Origin: Diphasiastrum complanatum
Taxonomy: Eukaryota; Streptophyta; Lycopodiopsida; Lycopodiales; Lycopodiaceae
Length of the DNA: 64,000 nt
Reading direction: 5' to 3'
Assembly: GCA_029204225.1 (NCBI GenBank)
Contig: CM055097.1
Coordinates: forward strand, 44,941,366 to 45,005,365
The notes below the pieces were generated by a model, which was not told where the DNA came from, did no database searches, and saw nothing but the letters and a program-made list of their open reading frames with translations. Below, in pieces: positions 63,601-64,000 of this stretch (position 1 is its first letter; every line of letters starts with the position of its first letter). Position numbers and translations under genes: made by a program.

Positions 63601-64000
63601 AAATGACATCTGATACACTACACAAGATAGTGCATCTACCATACAATTCTCAACACCATTCTTGTACCAAATCTCCAATAGGAATTCTTACATGAGCTTA
63701 GACCATCTGGCTTGCCGGCCTCTAAGTTCTGGCTGCTTACAAAAGTATCTCAAGATATCATGATCAGTGAAAACCTCAAATTCTGATCCATACAAATAAT
63801 GCCTCCATGCCTTTACTGCATGAACTATGGCATACAACTTCTTTTCTTGAGTTGGATAATTTTTATGAACAAGTTGAGCTTCTTGCTCTCAAAGGCCACA
63901 TGCCAACCCTCTTGCATCAAAATAGCTCCCTTAGCAATGTCACTTGCATCCGTATCTATAACATAGGGCTTTTGAGGGTCTACAATCTTTAGAGTGATGC
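63601..64000 (-). pseudogene. Gypsy I RNase H (continues past the window edge)
   Basis: Reads IVDPQKPYVIDTDASDIAKG (about 63985-63930), AILMQEGWHVAFESKKL, then a frameshifted AWRHYLYGSEFEVFTDHDIL-like region and RQARW-like residues near 63710. The DTDASD motif holds the first catalytic RNase H Asp. Reverse transcriptase should lie beyond 64000. Confidence 0.82.

Overview
The window looks like transposon-dense nuclear DNA of a land plant. It has no convincing intact host gene. The evidence is Ty1/Copia and Ty3/Gypsy LTR retrotransposons with tRNA-Met-type (TGGTATCAGAGC) and tRNA-Asp-type (TGGCGCTGTTGCCAGGGA) primer sites, a Helitron fragment, an HUH-endonuclease element fragment, and long GA/CT microsatellites. 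The HUH family and the very long GA/CT tracts make me lean towards a large-genome seed-free plant such as a fern, but this is inference.

Layout. 0.6-2.0 kb: two Copia pol remnants. 5.1-13.1 kb: Copia element A (5408-10944, +) sits inside the gag of a related antisense Copia element B (5299-13107, -); a 5-bp target duplication (gcgat/gcgac) and the two halves of the B gag show the nesting. 14.5-15.0 kb: an LTR remnant and a Gypsy chromodomain tail. 17.8-18.7 kb: a coiled-coil ORF fragment that recurs in Gypsy element D2. 18.7-19.2 kb: CT microsatellites. 19.3-21.1 kb: a decayed HUH-endonuclease (Rep-like) gene with an AT-hook, followed by a zinc-finger/nuclease-like tail typical of non-LTR elements. 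22.3-24.3 kb: a Copia RT scrap and an unrecognised gene with a tandemly repeated W/Y/F-rich domain. 24.6-26.1 kb: a GA tract and an 18-bp minisatellite. 26.2-31.55 kb: Gypsy D1 (-), with a 5' LTR. 31.56-32.94 kb: Helitron replicase fragment (-). 32.95-36 kb: an LTR of family E/G and a truncated Copia (C, -). 35.9-45.3 kb: Gypsy D2 (+), 5'-truncated but carrying gag, PR, RT, RH, IN and an extra downstream ORF.

45.3-57.3 kb: a large non-coding LTR element E (-) hosts a young Copia element F. F has perfect TGAAC target duplications, but its 3' half (RT-RNase H-3' LTR) has been inverted, so its LTRs now face each other. 57.3-64 kb: a Gypsy RNase H scrap, a Copia 5' end (H), several microsatellites and tandem duplications, a second copy of the 18-bp minisatellite in the opposite orientation, and a Gypsy RNase H/integrase fragment (I, -) running off the right edge.

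No gene here forms a working pathway. The biology is that of successive insertion, truncation, inversion and C-to-T decay. Element F is the youngest and best preserved. The most unusual contents are the HUH-endonuclease fragment, the WW-repeat pseudogene, the extra coiled-coil ORF of the D family and the inverted element F.
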